From: Candidatus Eiseniibacteriota bacterium
GTDB taxonomy: Bacteria; Eisenbacteria; RBG-16-71-46; SZUA-252
Assembly (NCBI GenBank): GCA_005893265.1
Contig: VBOX01000014.1
Location: 1 to 34,112, forward strand
Length of the DNA: 34,112 bases
Direction: 5' to 3'
A program made the translations under genes and the position numbers. Below the pieces are notes generated by a model. That model was not told the DNA's origin. It made no database searches and saw only the letters and a list, made by a program, of their open reading frames with translations. Positions 26,259-33,687 of the stretch are shown here, piece by piece (position 1 is the first letter of the stretch; the number at the start of each line of letters is the position of its first letter).

Positions 26259-27008
26259 ATGCGAACGCGATATCTGAGGGGCTTGGTGTTCGCGGGCGCG
26301 GCGTTCCTCGCCGTTCGTCCCGTCACCGCGGGGACGATGACGGGCGGGGCGGGGGTTGACTATGAGACTGGGCCGGAAGCTCAGTCCTATCGAAGCGCGC
26401 TCCTCTTCGGGTCGGCAGACCTCGCGTCAGGGGATTTCACGGTCGCTGCGGTCCGGTTCGGCGACAGCTCGGTCGGGCCGGGCATCAGCGGGTTTGCAAA
26501 TGCGGGCCCGCGGATCACATCCGCATCCCGGCTTCGTGTGATCGGCCTGCGCACGATCGGTGACCGCGCCTACCGCGCATGGCGAGTGCGCGCTGGTCCG
26601 GAGCTCAACCTGACTTCGGAGGTGACTCTTGGGGCCTACTATCTCCGCGCCCAGGACAACTCCGCGGGGAACTTTGACGCTGGTGGAGTTGAGTTGAGCG
26701 TCCCGATCGCCCGGGGCGTATCGGGGCAAGTTGGATCTTCGTATGGGAAATGGGACGGCGGCGCTACGACCGCCCAGGGGATGATGGCCGGAACATGGCA
26801 TGCCGGTTCGCGGGTCCAGTTCCTGTGCGAGGTCGACGTCGGCCGCAACGTCATGACGACGTCGTCGTCGGCCCCATCGGGCGGTGGAATCCTAGGAGGA
26901 CTACCGATCACCGGCGGTCTAGGAAATGGGGGCTCGGTCACGGAGTCGAGAACCGAGAACCGTGTCACCGCCACAAGCCAGTTTGGCGTTCGGTTTTTGT
27001 TTCCGTGA
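26259..27008 (+). CDS. Exported protein of unknown function, probable outer-membrane beta-barrel
   Basis: I do not recognise a family. The 249-residue protein has a signal peptide (about 1-25, ending around Pro-Val-Thr-Ala-Gly). Alternating polar and apolar strands follow, rich in Gly, Ser and Arg, with a Gly/Ser-rich loop at about 205-230. It ends Phe-Gly-Val-Arg-Phe-Leu-Phe-Pro, close to the aromatic C terminus recognised by the Bam machinery. These traits suggest a small outer-membrane barrel. GGGAGG 8 bases before the ATG at 26259 decides the start. It is divergent from the six-gene envelope operon and 64 bases upstream of another exported protein of equal length, with which it is probably cotranscribed. 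Confidence 0.65.
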   Translation: MRTRYLRGLVFAGAAFLAVRPVTAGTMTGGAGVDYETGPEAQSYRSALLFGSADLASGDFTVAAVRFGDSSVGPGISGFANAGPRITSASRLRVIGLRTIGDRAYRAWRVRAGPELNLTSEVTLGAYYLRAQDNSAGNFDAGGVELSVPIARGVSGQVGSSYGKWDGGATTAQGMMAGTWHAGSRVQFLCEVDVGRNVMTTSSSAPSGGGILGGLPITGGLGNGGSVTESRTENRVTATSQFGVRFLFP

Positions 27009-27072
27009 GCAGTTCGGGGGGTCCCACAGCGCGCAGCGGAGTCATCTGTTGCGCGCGAAAAGGAGGTTGAAG

Positions 27073-27822
27073 ATGAAATCGATCACCGGTGCTTTGTTGG
27101 GCGGGGTCCTGGTCCTGGCTTCAGTGGGGACCTCATTCGGGCAGGTAAGAGATCCGGCCGCATCCGGCGCCGCTTCCACCACCACGGGTACACAGAGCAC
27201 CCTCGAGGCGCAGCCGCCTGCAGCGCCAGCCCAGGTGCATGCAGAAACGCAGGCGCAAACGGCGACAACCGCCGAGGCAAGCGTGGACGCCAACGCCGCT
27301 CTCAAGACGGTCCGGGACCGAGCGAAGGGCGCTCCCGCCAAGACGCGCGAGGCGGTGGAGAAGAAGCTGACGGAGATCTCCAAGGAGATCGATGCCGAGG
27401 CGACCGCGAAGGGACATGCCGTCGTGGCGGATCGCGTAGCGGCAGAGTTCGGAATGACCAGCGAGACCCTCATGGCGGAGCAGAACACGCTCAACACCGG
27501 TTGGGGCGACCTTGTGATCGCTCACACGCTGCTTGCGAACGCAAAGACCCCATTGACGACGGAGCACCTCTTTTCGCTGCACCGGTCGGGATTCGGGTGG
27601 GGTCAGATCGCCTACGGGCTCAACCTCCGCTTGGGCGAGGTTACTGCTGCCGTGAAGAGCGAGGGGGGAGTCGCGACGGGGCTGACGAAGGCTGACGGTA
27701 AGGCTGCCATGATCCACAGCGGAGCCCGTGTGGGCGCTACCACCAAGACGAGCGCGGCCGCAGGAAAGACGAGCGTGGGCGCCTCGAGCGGCGTGGGAGT
27801 AGGAGTGAAACTAGGACAGTAG
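27073..27822 (+). CDS. Exported Ala/Thr-rich protein of unknown function
   Basis: I do not recognise a family. The 249-residue protein has a signal peptide (about 1-23, ending Thr-Ser-Phe-Gly). An Ala/Thr/Gln-rich disordered stretch covers about 30-75. A helical region at about 75-120 has many Lys and Glu residues. A folded-looking segment at about 125-200 contains Trp-Gly-Asp-Leu-Val-Ile-Ala-His and Gly-Phe-Gly-Trp-Gly-Gln-Ile-Ala-Tyr-Gly-Leu, and a Gly/Ala/Ser/Val-rich tail ends the protein. The Trp-Gly-x-x-Ile/Val-x-x pattern occurs twice and may be a short internal repeat. AGGAGG 6 bases before the ATG at 27073 fixes the start. A strong terminator follows. Confidence 0.65.
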   Translation: MKSITGALLGGVLVLASVGTSFGQVRDPAASGAASTTTGTQSTLEAQPPAAPAQVHAETQAQTATTAEASVDANAALKTVRDRAKGAPAKTREAVEKKLTEISKEIDAEATAKGHAVVADRVAAEFGMTSETLMAEQNTLNTGWGDLVIAHTLLANAKTPLTTEHLFSLHRSGFGWGQIAYGLNLRLGEVTAAVKSEGGVATGLTKADGKAAMIHSGARVGATTKTSAAAGKTSVGASSGVGVGVKLGQ

Positions 27823-27858
27823 TCGAGCGGTCAAGACCGACTCGATCGGTAACGCTTT

Positions 27859-27896
27859 CGCCCCGTCGGGCTTCGGCCCGCGGGGCGATTTTCTTT
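27859..27896 (+). terminator. Intrinsic terminator after the exported-protein pair
   Basis: CGCCCCG (27859-27865) pairs with CGGGGCG (27881-27887), and an inner GGGC/GCCC stem closes a TTCG loop. ATTTTCTTT follows at 27888-27896. This separates the exported-protein genes from the M20 gene. Confidence 0.85.
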
Positions 27897-28000
27897 ATGT
27901 GCTTGTGGACGGGGCCTGTTACTGGAAGGCTGCGCTCCATGCGGACGAGCGCTGGCACGAGGCCCTTCTCTCCCGGTGCGGCAACGGGCGGCTTCTCGAG

Positions 28001-29143
28001 ATGAAGGAGGATCCACTCTCCCCGGGGGCGGTCGTCAGCCTTCTGCGCGACCTCATCCGGATTCCGTCCGTGAATCCCAAAGTCGCGGCGGAGGAAGCGT
28101 ACGGGGAAGAAAAGATCGCGGCATTCGCCGCCGGGTGGCTCCAGGCTCGGGGCATCAAGGCATGGCTCGACGAGGTCGCTCCGGGCCGTCCGAATGTGGT
28201 GGGTGAGGTGGGGGATGCCGACGGGCGCGCGCTCGTCCTTTGCGCGCATCTCGACACGGTCGGCACGGCCGGGATGACGATCCCTCCGTTCGAGCCCAGC
28301 GTAGACGGAGGCCGCGTCTACGGGCGCGGATCCTACGACATGAAGGGCGGCGTCGCTGCGGTGATGTGCGCGGCGGCGGCGCTGGCGCGTACAAGATTGG
28401 GTGGCCGGATCCTGGTCGCGCTCGTCGCCGACGAGGAATACGCGAGCGAGGGTGCCGAGCGCTTCGTCCGGAATCACACGGCCGACGGGTGCATTCTCAC
28501 GGAGGGCAGCGAAGGGAAGCTGATCCTGGCCCACAAGGGCTTCGTTTGGGTCGATGTCGTCACGCGGGGTCGGGCGGCCCACGGCAGCCGCTGGGATCTG
28601 GGCCGGAGCGCGATCGGCCGGATGGGGCGGATCATCGCGGCGCTCGAGGAGTTCGATTCCTTGAAGCTCCGGGGACGGGTCCACCCTCTTGTCGGCCCGG
28701 CGTCCATGCATTGCTCGCTCATCGAGGGTGGCGTCGGGGTCTCGACCTACGCACCCGAGTGCCGGATGCAGGTGGAGCGGCGCACGCTGCCCGGCGAGAC
28801 CCCGGAGCAGGCGATCGATGAGATCGAGAATCTTGTGCGCGGCATCGGAGAAGAAGCGGAGGTCACGCTTCGCTTCTCCCGTCTTCCCCTGCTCACCGAT
28901 CGAAACGCCCGAGTCGCTCAGTGCGCGCGTGACTCGATCGCGGCGGTGGCTGGGGCCGTCCCTGAGGAGACCGGCGTCGGGTACTGGATGGACGCGGCGG
29001 TTTTCGCTGCGGCAGGGATCCCAAGCGTGAATTACGGTCCGACGGGAGCCGGTGCCCACGAGGCGATCGAGTGGGTCGATGCGGAGTCGGTTGTGACGTG
29101 CGCCCGCGTCCTGGTCGAAAGCGCGCGGCGTTTTCTCTCTTAG
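28001..29143 (+). CDS. M20-family deacylase/peptidase (ArgE/DapE-like)
   Basis: The 380-residue zinc hydrolase belongs to the acetylornithine deacetylase / succinyl-diaminopimelate desuccinylase group. Metal and catalytic positions are visible: His83 and Asp85 (Ala-His-Leu-Asp-Thr-Val), Asp113 (Ser-Tyr-Asp-Met-Lys-Gly), Glu145-Glu146 (Asp-Glu-Glu-Tyr), Glu168 (Thr-Glu-Gly), and a late His in Gly-Ala-His-Glu-Ala. A dimerisation domain sits between about 180 and 295. The substrate cannot be told from sequence. The ATG at 28001 is where homology starts; the frame is open from a GTG at 27899, but that would begin at the edge of the terminator and has no family match. No strong ribosome site is seen. 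The 3' end overlaps the convergent MerR-TPR gene by 4 bases. Confidence 0.88.
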   Translation: MKEDPLSPGAVVSLLRDLIRIPSVNPKVAAEEAYGEEKIAAFAAGWLQARGIKAWLDEVAPGRPNVVGEVGDADGRALVLCAHLDTVGTAGMTIPPFEPSVDGGRVYGRGSYDMKGGVAAVMCAAAALARTRLGGRILVALVADEEYASEGAERFVRNHTADGCILTEGSEGKLILAHKGFVWVDVVTRGRAAHGSRWDLGRSAIGRMGRIIAALEEFDSLKLRGRVHPLVGPASMHCSLIEGGVGVSTYAPECRMQVERRTLPGETPEQAIDEIENLVRGIGEEAEVTLRFSRLPLLTDRNARVAQCARDSIAAVAGAVPEETGVGYWMDAAVFAAAGIPSVNYGPTGAGAHEAIEWVDAESVVTCARVLVESARRFLS

Positions 29144-29994
29144 CTTCCGCGACCAGCCGACGCGTACAGGTTCCGCGCGATCATCAAGTGCCGCATGGCG
29201 TCGGATCGGCGGCCCCGTGATTCCAGCAACAGCCCGAGATTATAGTGGGCGTCCGCCGCGTCCGGGTCGCGCACGATCGCCTGCTCGTAGGCAAGAATCG
29301 CATCCTCCGGGCGGCCCCGGTCGTCGAGAAGCACGGCGAGGTTGAAGTGGCAGGTCGCGTCTTCGGGGGCACATCGCACGGCGTCGCGGTAGTGCGCCTC
29401 TGCCTTGCCGAGCTCGCCGGCCTCATGATCGAGCCTGCCCAGGTTGAGATGCGCGTCGGCGAAGTGCGGGTCGGCCTGAAGGGCCTGCATGTACGCCTGC
29501 CGCGACTCGACCGGTGACGTGTTCTCGAGCTCGCACCCAAGATGGAACCATTGCTCGGCCGAAAGCCTCGGGGCCTCGCCGGTGTCCGTCCGGATCGGAC
29601 CCCCTCCCGCGTCCTCTCCGGTCCCGGGGATTTCTCCGGCATCGAATTCGAGCAGGAACTGGCCCGAGTCCGGTTGCCAGGGAGCGTTCCCGTCCCAGGC
29701 GACGGCGCGATCGCCGTCGGCGAGAATCCGTATGCTCGTGAGCGGCAGGTCTCCCGCGAGCTGCCGTCGGAGGGAGGACCAGATGCGCCGCACCCGGCGC
29801 GCCGGGATCCCGGCCTCGAGCAGGCCCCGGGTGGTGCGGAGCAGCAGGAGCTGCTGAAAGGTGAACTCGGGACGGCCGCCCGGTCCGGGTTCCGGGGTGA
29901 CCCCTCCCAAGCGTGCCAGGGTCCTGACCCTGGCTTCAGTGGACTGGAGGATCCGGGCCGTGTCGCGGGTAGAAAAGTGCTTCGTCGCGTCCAT
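29140..29994 (-). CDS. MerR-type helix-turn-helix protein with TPR repeats
   Basis: The 284-residue protein has an N-terminal MerR-like winged HTH (about 1-75): Phe-Ser-Thr-Arg-Asp-Thr-Ala-Arg-Ile-Leu, then Arg-Val-Arg-Thr-Leu-Ala-Arg-Leu-Gly-Gly, then a wing and Phe-Gln-Gln-Leu-Leu-Leu-Leu-Arg. A linker domain of about 75-150 follows. Three to four TPR units cover about 150-280, with Asp-Ala-His-Leu-Asn-Leu-Gly-Arg-Leu, Cys-His-Phe-Asn-Leu-Ala and Asp-Ala-His-Tyr-Asn-Leu-Gly-Leu-Leu starts. This predicts a DNA-binding regulator controlled by protein contact rather than by a small ligand. Its target is unknown. It lies 18 bases downstream of ku on the same strand and may be cotranscribed with it. 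Confidence 0.8.
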   Translation of the reverse strand: MDATKHFSTRDTARILQSTEARVRTLARLGGVTPEPGPGGRPEFTFQQLLLLRTTRGLLEAGIPARRVRRIWSSLRRQLAGDLPLTSIRILADGDRAVAWDGNAPWQPDSGQFLLEFDAGEIPGTGEDAGGGPIRTDTGEAPRLSAEQWFHLGCELENTSPVESRQAYMQALQADPHFADAHLNLGRLDHEAGELGKAEAHYRDAVRCAPEDATCHFNLAVLLDDRGRPEDAILAYEQAIVRDPDAADAHYNLGLLLESRGRRSDAMRHLMIARNLYASAGRGS

Positions 29995-30012
29995 GCTCCA
30001 CCGCCTCCCCAG

Positions 30013-30879
30013 CTACCTTGACGCTCGCTTGCTCTCCTTGGCGGCAGGCTCGGTGCGCTTCGCCCTTACGGCCGGTTTCTTGCCCTCCGGTTGGCCGGCC
30101 TTGGGGCCGCGCTTCTCGAGGCTCTGCTTGAGCGCGTCCATGAGATCGATCACCTGCGTGCGCTGAACCTGCGGGCCGATGGCCGTGACCTCCTTGCCCT
30201 CGACCTTCGAGTCCGCGGCGGAAAGGACGCGCTGGCGATACTCGTCCTGGTATTTCTCGGGCTTGAACTCCGCCCCCGAGAGCTCGTCGATGAGGCGTTT
30301 GGCAAGATCCAGCTCCCCGGGCTTGATCGCGGCGTTCGCCCCTTTGTCGACCTCGCCGAAATCCCGCACCTCATCGGCGAAATACATCGTGTGGAGCATC
30401 AACCCGTCCTCGCTGGGGCGGATGAGCACGAGGCTCTCCTTCCCGCGCATGACGAACTTCGCGAGCGCGACGCGCGCGGTCTTGATCATGGCGTCGGACA
30501 AGAGGCGGTAGGGCTTCTCGCCGCCCTTATCGGGACCGAGGTAATACGTCTTTTCGAAATAGATCGGGTCGACCTGCTCGAGCGGTACGAACTCCGCGAT
30601 GTCGATGACCTTCGAAGCCTCGCCCTCGAGCCCCTTCAGCTCCTCTTCGGTGAAGCGCACATACTGGTCCTTTGCGAACTCGTACCCTTTGACCAGGGCC
30701 GAGCGGTCGACGACCTCGTTGCAGACGGGGCAGACCTGCTGCTGTTTGATTCGGCTACCGCACTTCTCGTGGAGCAGGTTGAACGACACTCCAGCCGACG
30801 AGGTGGCCGTGTACATCTTGACTGGGATCGAGACGAGGCCAAACGACAGCACCCCCGATCCTACGGAATGTGGCGGCAT
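30013..30879 (-). CDS. ku: Ku DNA end-binding protein (non-homologous end joining)
   Basis: The 288-residue protein is bacterial Ku, the homodimeric ring that binds double-strand break ends and recruits LigD. It opens Val-Leu-Ser-Phe-Gly-Leu-Val-Ser-Ile-Pro-Val-Lys-Met-Tyr, the family signature, followed by Leu-Leu-His-Glu-Lys-Cys and Cys-Pro-Val-Cys (Cys40, Cys50, Cys53). The Ku core runs to about residue 250, and a Lys/Arg/Ala-rich tail at about 255-288 resembles the extended DNA-bridging tails of bacterial Ku. The start is the ATG at 30879, chosen because GGAGGG lies 7 bases upstream; an in-frame start at 30921 is rejected. It is divergent from ligD, its functional partner, 126 bases away. 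Confidence 0.95.
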   Translation of the reverse strand: MPPHSVGSGVLSFGLVSIPVKMYTATSSAGVSFNLLHEKCGSRIKQQQVCPVCNEVVDRSALVKGYEFAKDQYVRFTEEELKGLEGEASKVIDIAEFVPLEQVDPIYFEKTYYLGPDKGGEKPYRLLSDAMIKTARVALAKFVMRGKESLVLIRPSEDGLMLHTMYFADEVRDFGEVDKGANAAIKPGELDLAKRLIDELSGAEFKPEKYQDEYRQRVLSAADSKVEGKEVTAIGPQVQRTQVIDLMDALKQSLEKRGPKAGQPEGKKPAVRAKRTEPAAKESKRASR

Positions 30880-30908
30880 GCTCAGTCCCTCCAATACTGG
30901 GTAGCACG

Positions 30909-30937
30909 AGGCTATCACCATGCTCTGCTATACTCAA
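30909..30937 (-). promoter_or_regulatory. Ku promoter overlapping an extended -10 of ligD
   Basis: On the minus strand, TTGAGT (30937-30932) and TAGCCT (30914-30909) are 17 bases apart and point at ku. On the plus strand, an extended -10, TGCTATACT (30926-30934), points at ligD and shares bases with the ku -35. The two promoters would compete for polymerase. Assigned by eye only. Confidence 0.4.
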
Positions 30938-30962
30938 CGCCAAGTCCGATATCGACCGCTCA

Positions 30963-31000
30963 GGCCTCGGCCTAAAGGCCGCGGGGCCGGCGCCGAGGCC
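30963..31000 (+). promoter_or_regulatory. Hairpin covering the ligD ribosome site
   Basis: A perfect 9-bp inverted repeat, GGCCTCGGC (30963-30971) and GCCGAGGCC (30992-31000), brackets a second GGCC/GGCC palindrome. The only Shine-Dalgarno-like sequence for ligD, GAGG (30996-30999), lies in the 3' arm, 6 bases before the GTG start. Folding in the mRNA would hide it. Confidence 0.5.
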
Positions 31001-31005
31001 ATCCC

Positions 31006-33687
31006 GTGAGTAAAACCCGCGACCCCCATCTCGAAGACTACCGCCGCAAGCGCGATCCCGTCCGCACGCCCGAACCGTTTGGCGCGGGCGATTCTCCCCC
31101 GTCCGGCCGCGCCATTCCCGCGGCGGGCCCCGGTTTCGTCGTGCAGAAGCACTGGGCGCGCAACATGCACTTCGATTTGAGGCTCGAGCTGGAGGGCGTG
31201 CTCAAGAGTTGGGCGGTGCCCAAGGGGCCGTCGACCCGTGTCGAGGAGAAGCGGCTCGCGGTGCACGTCGAGGATCATCCGCTCGAGTACGGGAACTTCG
31301 AGGGGGTGATCCCGTCCGGCAACTACGGCGCTGGATCGGTGATCGTATGGGATCGCGGCTGGTTCCGCTCGTTCAAGCCCGAGGATCCGCTCGAGCAATA
31401 TGCGCGCGGCAAGATGGAGCTGGAGCTGTTCGGGTTCAAGCTGCGGGGCCGATGGACTCTCGTGCGCATGGGGAAGAAGGAGAAAGAGTGGCTGCTTCTC
31501 AAGAAGGCCGACGGGTCCGCGACCGAGTATGAAGCGATCGATCGGTATCCCGAGTCCGTGATCTCCGGCCTGACCGTCGAGGAGATGCGCGACGTGCCCG
31601 GCACGGTCGCCGCGGTTCGGGATCGGGTCCGGTCCCTGAATGCGCCGAGCGGCAACGCATCGGCGCGCAAGGTTCCGCTCACGCTGGCCACTCTGGCCAC
31701 GCATCCTCCCTCGGGCCCCGAGTGGTGCTTCGAGATCAAGTACGACGGCGTGCGAGTGCTTGCCTGGCGCAAGGACGATGAGGTCCAACTGACCGGCCGA
31801 AGCGGAGAGGACATCACCGGCCGCTATCCCGAGATCGCCGACGCGCTGCGCGCCCTCGCCATGCCCCGATTCCTGCTCGACGGCGAGATCGTTGCCGAGG
31901 ATGAAGGCGGACACCCCAGCTTCCAGCGTCTCCAGGCGCGCATGGGGCTCACGCGTCCGCGGGACATCGAGGCCGCGAGGGCACGCGTGCCCGTCCGAGG
32001 CATGTTCTTCGATTGCTTGAACCTCGAGGGGCACGACCTCCGAAAGCTCCCGCTCGCTCAACGGAAGGAGCTTCTCGCCCGGGTCCTGCCGCCCTTAGGA
32101 ACCGTTCAGCGCTGCGACCACGTGCTCGAGCACGGCGAGGCGTTCTTCGCGGCGGCGTCGGAGATGGGGCTCGAGGGGATTGTGGCGAAGCGGCTCATGA
32201 GCCCGTACTCCGGCCGCCGCTCAGCCGACTGGATCAAGGTCAAGTGCGACCGCCGGGACGTGTTCGTGATCGGCGGCTATACCGAGCCTCAGGGCTCGCG
32301 CGCGCGGTTCGGCGCGCTCCACGTGGGACGGTACGAGGGGACGCGGCTGGTCTACGTGACCAAGGTCGGCACCGGCTTCGACACGGCGGGGCTCGAGAAG
32401 ATCGCGCAGGCTCTCGAGCCGCTCCGGCGCGCGACCTCGCCGTTTGAGGTCGGCAGCCCCAGCGGGCGCGGGAATCATTGGGTGGAGCCGCGGCTCGTAT
32501 GCGAGATACGCTTCACCGAGTGGACCGACGATGGCGGGCTCAGGCACCCGACGTTCATCGGACTGCGGCCCGACAAGAAACCCGAGGACTGCCGCCCCGA
32601 AGAGCGGCTGCGGCTCACGGAGGGGCCCATGGAAGATGGAGATCCCGCGCCGCGCGCGGAGAAGCCCGTTCGTGAGGCGACGGGCGTCCGCCGCCCTTCT
32701 CCATCCGCCGCGACCCGCGAGGTTCGCCTCACGAATCTGAAGAAGGTCTTCTGGCCGGAGGGCTACACAAAGGGCGACCTGATCGGCTACTACGAGTCGG
32801 TCGCGCCGCTGCTCCTGCCGTACCTCCGCGACCGCCCGGTCGTGCTGACGCGGTATCCGGACGGCATCACGGGCAAGTCCTTCTTCCAGAAGGACGCACC
32901 CGTGTTCGTGCCCGACTGGGTTCCAACGGTGACCGTTCACTCCGACGACACCGAGCGCGACATCCGATATTTCGTGATCGACGACCTCGAGTCGCTGCGA
33001 TACGTCGCCAACCTCGCCACGATTCCGCTCCATGTCTGGAGCGCGCGTGTCGGCTCACTCGAGAAACCAGATTGGCTGGTGCTCGACCTGGATCCCAAAG
33101 AGGCGCCGTTCGCGCACGTGGTGCAAGTGGCGCGCGCCCTGAAGACGATCCTCGACGATGTCACGCTGCCGAGTTACATCAAGACCTCGGGCGCGACCGG
33201 TCTGCATGTGTTGATCCCGATGGGGCGCCGCTACACACACGAGGAAACCCGCACGTTTGCCCGCCTCCTCGCGATGCTGACCGTCGATGCGGTTCCCGAG
33301 ATCTCGACCGTGGCGCGCGCGATCAAAGGCCGCGGCGGAAAGGTCTACGTGGACTTCGGCCAGAACGGGCGCGGCAATACGATCGTGGCGCCCTATTCGG
33401 TGCGTCCCTTGCCCGGCGCGCCGGCTTCGTGTCCCTTGCGCTGGGACGAGGTCACGGCGCGGCTCGATCCGGCGCGATTCACAATCAAGACGCTGCCGAA
33501 ACGCTTCGAGAGCATGGCCGATCCGATCGTCGAGGTCCTCGGGGAGGGCGTGGACGTGGCTGCGGCAATCGCGGGGATCGAGCGGCGGATGGATCCGGGG
33601 GCCGCCCTGAAGGAAACCCCCCGGAAGGAAACCCCCCGGAAGGGAGCCCCTCGGAAGGGGACCGCTCGGAGGAGGGGACGCTCGTGA
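31006..33687 (+). CDS. ligD: Multifunctional DNA ligase LigD (phosphoesterase-ligase-polymerase)
   Basis: The 893-residue NHEJ enzyme has its three domains in the order PE, LIG, POL. The 3'-phosphoesterase domain (about 45-170) has His49, His55, Asp57, Arg59 and His91, each exactly 7 positions after the catalytic residues of Pseudomonas aeruginosa LigD. The ATP-dependent ligase domain (about 222-400) has nucleophile Lys245 in Glu-Ile-Lys-Tyr-Asp-Gly-Val-Arg, followed by an OB domain (about 415-540). The archaeo-eukaryotic primase-type polymerase (about 572-860) has Asp694 and Asp696 in Leu-Asp-Leu-Asp-Pro. The C terminus is a basic repeat tail. The GTG start at 31006 fits the homology. LigD repairs breaks bound by Ku, which is encoded divergently. 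Confidence 0.95.
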   Translation: MSKTRDPHLEDYRRKRDPVRTPEPFGAGDSPPSGRAIPAAGPGFVVQKHWARNMHFDLRLELEGVLKSWAVPKGPSTRVEEKRLAVHVEDHPLEYGNFEGVIPSGNYGAGSVIVWDRGWFRSFKPEDPLEQYARGKMELELFGFKLRGRWTLVRMGKKEKEWLLLKKADGSATEYEAIDRYPESVISGLTVEEMRDVPGTVAAVRDRVRSLNAPSGNASARKVPLTLATLATHPPSGPEWCFEIKYDGVRVLAWRKDDEVQLTGRSGEDITGRYPEIADALRALAMPRFLLDGEIVAEDEGGHPSFQRLQARMGLTRPRDIEAARARVPVRGMFFDCLNLEGHDLRKLPLAQRKELLARVLPPLGTVQRCDHVLEHGEAFFAAASEMGLEGIVAKRLMSPYSGRRSADWIKVKCDRRDVFVIGGYTEPQGSRARFGALHVGRYEGTRLVYVTKVGTGFDTAGLEKIAQALEPLRRATSPFEVGSPSGRGNHWVEPRLVCEIRFTEWTDDGGLRHPTFIGLRPDKKPEDCRPEERLRLTEGPMEDGDPAPRAEKPVREATGVRRPSPSAATREVRLTNLKKVFWPEGYTKGDLIGYYESVAPLLLPYLRDRPVVLTRYPDGITGKSFFQKDAPVFVPDWVPTVTVHSDDTERDIRYFVIDDLESLRYVANLATIPLHVWSARVGSLEKPDWLVLDLDPKEAPFAHVVQVARALKTILDDVTLPSYIKTSGATGLHVLIPMGRRYTHEETRTFARLLAMLTVDAVPEISTVARAIKGRGGKVYVDFGQNGRGNTIVAPYSVRPLPGAPASCPLRWDEVTARLDPARFTIKTLPKRFESMADPIVEVLGEGVDVAAAIAGIERRMDPGAALKETPRKETPRKGAPRKGTARRRGRS
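33610..33669 (+). repeat. Four 15-bp tandem repeats in the 3' end of ligD
   Basis: The unit AAGGAAACCCCCCGG occurs twice exactly (33610-33624, 33625-33639) and twice with changes (33640-33654, 33655-33669). It encodes Lys-Glu-Thr-Pro-Arg twice, then Lys-Gly-Ala-Pro-Arg and Lys-Gly-Thr-Ala-Arg, a basic tail after the polymerase domain. Copy number may vary by slippage without changing frame. Confidence 0.9.

Noticed and set aside
27899-28000. GTG start for the M20 gene right after the terminator
   Set aside because: The extra 34 residues match nothing in M20 enzymes and the start touches the terminator's T tract.
33610-33669. CRISPR-like repeat array
   Set aside because: The units are directly adjacent with no spacers and are codons of the ligD tail.
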